Below are positions 5,557 to 8,033 of a DNA stretch of 8,033 nt, piece after piece. The position numbers and the translations under genes were made by a program. Every line of letters starts with the position of its first letter. Positions within the stretch are counted from its first letter, which is position 1. The notes beneath the pieces are model-generated. The model worked only from the letters and a program-made list of their open reading frames with translations. It had not been told where the DNA came from and searched no databases. Source of the DNA: Chlamydia trachomatis (GTDB lineage: Bacteria > Chlamydiota > Chlamydiia > Chlamydiales > JAAKFR01); NCBI GenBank assembly GCA_945861315.1, contig CAMAUB010000055.1:1-8033 (forward strand), in the 5' to 3' direction.

Positions 5557-8013
5557 ATGGGGAACTCTACATTCAACACGGATAAACATCACAGGGGTGA
5601 CTCAAAATATCTCGCTCAGTCTATTATCGAACATCTACATTACACTATAGGAAAAGACAAGTTTACTTCGACAAAACGAGACGTCTATATGGCAGTTGCC
5701 CATGCTGTACGAGATCAACTTGTTAGTCGCTGGATCAAAACCCAGCAAGAGTACTATAACGCCGATGCCAAACGCGTCTACTACATCTCTATGGAATTTC
5801 TCATAGGGCGAACGCTTTGCAACAGTCTTGTCAACCTAGGTATTTTAGAAAACTGTCGTAAAGCTGTTAGTGACCTTGGTTACAATCTTGATGAAATTTT
5901 TGAAATGGAATCCGATGCAGGGCTTGGTAACGGGGGCTTGGGCCGCCTAGCAGCCTGCTTCCTAGATTCCATGGCAACACTAGCTATTCCTGGATATGGT
6001 TATGGAATTCGCTATGACTATGGGATCTTCACCCAAAAAATTCAAGATGGTTACCAAGTAGAAACGCCTGATAACTGGCTGCGTTATGGCAATCCTTGGG
6101 AGATGTGCCGCAGTGAATATCTCTATCCAATCCAATTTTATGGCCGCACCATCCAATACACCGATTCAAGTGGCAAACTTCGCACCGACTGGATTGATAC
6201 TCAAGAAGTTGTTGCTGTCGCCTACGACACACCCGTTCCAGGCTATAAAAATGACACTGTCAATACAATGCGTCTTTGGCAAGCTAAGTCTACACGCGGT
6301 TTTGATTTCAACTACTTCAACCACGGCGACTATATCCGTGCTGTTGAAGATATTGCACTGACGGAAAACATCTCGCGCGTCCTCTATCCGAATGACAACG
6401 TCTTTGAAGGAAAAGAACTTAGACTCAAGCAAGAATATTTTCTAGTCTCTGCAACCATTCAAGACATTTTGCGTCGCTATAACAAAGCGCATATCCATCT
6501 AGATAACCTTGCAGATAAAGTAGCCATTCAGCTCAATGACACACACCCAGCTCTTGCAATTGCTGAGATGATGCGCCTTTTGATCGATCGAGAGGAGATC
6601 GGTTGGGACAAAGCGTGGCAACTTACAACAGACACCTTCTCCTATACAAATCACACCATCTTGCCAGAGGCAATTGAACGTTGGCGCGTTCCATTGCTTG
6701 AAAAAGTGCTTCCTCGCCACCTTGAGATCATCTTTGAAATCAACAAACGATGGCTGCAAAAGGTGGACCACCACTATCCTGGAAATATTGAAAAATATAG
6801 AGCACTTTCTATCATCGAAGAGACTGAGCCCAAACGGGTCAATATGGCCCATCTCTCCATTGTTGGATCTCGTAAAGTCAATGGAGTTTCAGCTCTGCAT
6901 ACTGAACTACTTAAAAAACAAGTCTTCAATAACTTTTGGGAACTTGAGCCATATAAATTCACCAATAAAACAAATGGAATTACCCCACGTCGTTGGCTAA
7001 AAGAGTGCAACATAAAACTCTCTGATCTCATCACAAGTAAAATTGGTGAGGGATGGGTCACAGACCTTGATCAACTCCAAAAGCTTAAAAAATTTATCAA
7101 AGAACCAGAATTTCAGAGGCAAATCATCGATGCAAAACGTGCCAATAAAGAAGCACTTGCCAAAGTGATCTATGCCATGCATGAAACCGCTATCAATATC
7201 GACTCCATCTTCGACTGTCACATCAAACGCATCCATGAATACAAAAGACAGCTACTAAATATCTTACACATCATCGACCTCTACAATCGCATTAAAGATG
7301 GAAAAAGTGACACAATAGCCCCTCGCACCTTTATTTTTGCTGGAAAAGCGGCTCCTGGCTACTTCATGGCAAAGCTCTTCATCAAACTCATCAACTCTAT
7401 TGGCGATGTCATCAACTTTGATCCAGAGACAAAAGAGCTCATCAAAATTTTCTTTATGCGCAACTACCGCGTTACTCTAGCTGAAAAAATCATTCCCGCA
7501 GCCGATCTCTCCGAACAGATTTCCACAGCTGGTACAGAAGCTTCAGGAACAGGTAACATGAAACTTGCTCTTAACGGAGCACTCACCATTGGAACACTTG
7601 ATGGTGCCAATATTGAAATCCTTGAAGAGGTCGGACCTGAAAACATCTTCATCTTCGGCCTAAAAACCGAAGAAGTAGCTAGCCTAAAAGCTGGGGGCTA
7701 CAATCCCATGGATTACTACAATCGCCTACCGGCACTCAAACGCATCCTTGATATGATTGGAGGAGGCTACTTCAGCGGTGGAGATACAGACCTCTTTAAA
7801 CCCATTGTAGACTCTCTATTGCATAATGGAGACAAATACTGCGTCCTTGCCGACTTTGAATCGTATGTAGCGGCACAAAATGAAGTGAATAAAGCCTTCC
7901 AAGATCAAATCCTTTGGACCAAGAAAGCAATTATCAACATCGCTTCCATGGGCAAGTTCTCTTCAGACCGCACCATCAAAGATTACGCAAGCGAAATCTG
8001 GAGGCTCAACTAA
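5557..8013 (+). CDS. glgP: Glycogen/starch/alpha-glucan phosphorylase
   Basis: An 818-residue cytoplasmic phosphorylase (GT35 family, PLP-dependent). It removes terminal alpha-1,4-linked glucose from glycogen by phosphorolysis, giving glucose-1-phosphate. Conserved blocks run in order over the whole length: AKRVYYISMEFLIGRTL (71-87), ESDAGLGNGGLGRLAACFLDS (118-138), VAIQLNDTHPALAIAEMMR (322-340), FSYTNHTILPEA (361-372), VNMAHLSIVGSRKVNGVSALH (428-448), FTNKTNGITPRRWL (468-481), IKRIHEYKRQLLNIL (556-570), and the PLP site EASGTGNMKLALNGALTIGT (661-680) with the Schiff-base lysine K669. The length is typical of bacterial GlgP, and the extended regulatory N-terminus of the animal enzyme is absent. 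I start it at 5557, not at the in-frame ATG at 5506, because of GGAGGA at 5545-5550. It is divergent from pdhA across a 44-base gap and may be co-transcribed with the gene beginning at 8015. No disruption or missing catalytic motif is seen. Confidence 0.97.
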   Translation: MGNSTFNTDKHHRGDSKYLAQSIIEHLHYTIGKDKFTSTKRDVYMAVAHAVRDQLVSRWIKTQQEYYNADAKRVYYISMEFLIGRTLCNSLVNLGILENCRKAVSDLGYNLDEIFEMESDAGLGNGGLGRLAACFLDSMATLAIPGYGYGIRYDYGIFTQKIQDGYQVETPDNWLRYGNPWEMCRSEYLYPIQFYGRTIQYTDSSGKLRTDWIDTQEVVAVAYDTPVPGYKNDTVNTMRLWQAKSTRGFDFNYFNHGDYIRAVEDIALTENISRVLYPNDNVFEGKELRLKQEYFLVSATIQDILRRYNKAHIHLDNLADKVAIQLNDTHPALAIAEMMRLLIDREEIGWDKAWQLTTDTFSYTNHTILPEAIERWRVPLLEKVLPRHLEIIFEINKRWLQKVDHHYPGNIEKYRALSIIEETEPKRVNMAHLSIVGSRKVNGVSALHTELLKKQVFNNFWELEPYKFTNKTNGITPRRWLKECNIKLSDLITSKIGEGWVTDLDQLQKLKKFIKEPEFQRQIIDAKRANKEALAKVIYAMHETAINIDSIFDCHIKRIHEYKRQLLNILHIIDLYNRIKDGKSDTIAPRTFIFAGKAAPGYFMAKLFIKLINSIGDVINFDPETKELIKIFFMRNYRVTLAEKIIPAADLSEQISTAGTEASGTGNMKLALNGALTIGTLDGANIEILEEVGPENIFIFGLKTEEVASLKAGGYNPMDYYNRLPALKRILDMIGGGYFSGGDTDLFKPIVDSLLHNGDKYCVLADFESYVAAQNEVNKAFQDQILWTKKAIINIASMGKFSSDRTIKDYASEIWRLN

Positions 8014-8014
8014 A

Positions 8015-8033
8015 ATGAAGTATATATACTCAT
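8015..8033 (+). CDS. Probable start of a gene downstream of glgP (partial, six codons)
   Basis: ATG at 8015 opens one base after the glgP stop and reads MKYIYS before the window ends. GGAGG at 8000-8004 lies ten bases upstream within the last glgP codons, so translation could be coupled to glgP. Six codons are too few to name a product. In Chlamydia I recall a small hypothetical gene next to glgP, which would fit, but nothing in these bases shows it. Confidence 0.4.

Noticed and set aside
5560..5660. Search for a pdhA promoter on the minus strand within the 5' end of glgP
   Set aside because: -10-like strings (for example TATAGT at 5648-5643 and GATAAT at 5628-5623) have no matching -35 at usable spacing and would give leaders over 100 bases, so none is reported.
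6499..6852. A 117-codon minus-strand open frame within glgP, and other antisense frames there
   Set aside because: These are shadows of a strongly conserved coding sequence; no ribosome site and no recognisable protein motif were seen.

Overview
The window looks like a chromosomal segment from a member of the Chlamydiota, more likely an environmental lineage (Simkania-, Waddlia- or Parachlamydia-like) than Chlamydia itself. Three things suggest this. A pdhABC cluster sits next to a glycogen phosphorylase, a neighbourhood I recall from chlamydial genomes. The base composition is moderately AT-rich. There is also a lineage-type hypothetical membrane protein with a paired N-terminal hydrophobic segment like that of chlamydial inclusion membrane (Inc) proteins. 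The assignment is inference; no rRNA or other marker is present.

Layout. (1) Positions 872 to 1, minus strand: the N-terminal 290 residues of a protein related to glycoside hydrolase family 3 N-acetylglucosaminidases, running off the left edge. The fold signature is readable, but the catalytic and substrate-binding motifs that should fall in this part are missing or replaced. (2) Positions 873-1068: a 196-base divergent intergenic region with an extended -10 promoter candidate on each side and an inverted repeat between them. (3) Positions 1069-2307, plus strand: a 412-residue hypothetical membrane protein. Its stop codon overlaps the end of pdhC by 11 bases, tail to tail. (4) Positions 5512 to 2297, minus strand: pdhA-pdhB-pdhC (E1 alpha, E1 beta and E2 of pyruvate dehydrogenase), with overlapping ends throughout, so almost certainly one translationally coupled operon. 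No E3 (dihydrolipoamide dehydrogenase) gene is present here. (5) Positions 5513-5556: a 44-base divergent gap holding mirrored GGAGGA ribosome binding sites for pdhA and glgP. (6) Positions 5557-8013, plus strand: glgP, full length. (7) Position 8015 onward: the probable first codons of a further gene behind glgP.

Together, glgP releases glucose-1-phosphate from stored glycogen, and the PDH complex converts glycolytic pyruvate to acetyl-CoA. The window therefore pairs carbon-store mobilisation with entry into acetyl-CoA metabolism from back-to-back start sites. I do not see a phage, transposon, CRISPR array, tRNA or rRNA. The most notable observations are the apparent GH3 pseudoenzyme, the 44-base divergent junction whose two ribosome binding sites form an inverted repeat able to hide the glgP site, the TTG start of pdhA, the GEG variant of the TPP motif in PdhA, and the Inc-like protein encoded tail to tail with pdhC.
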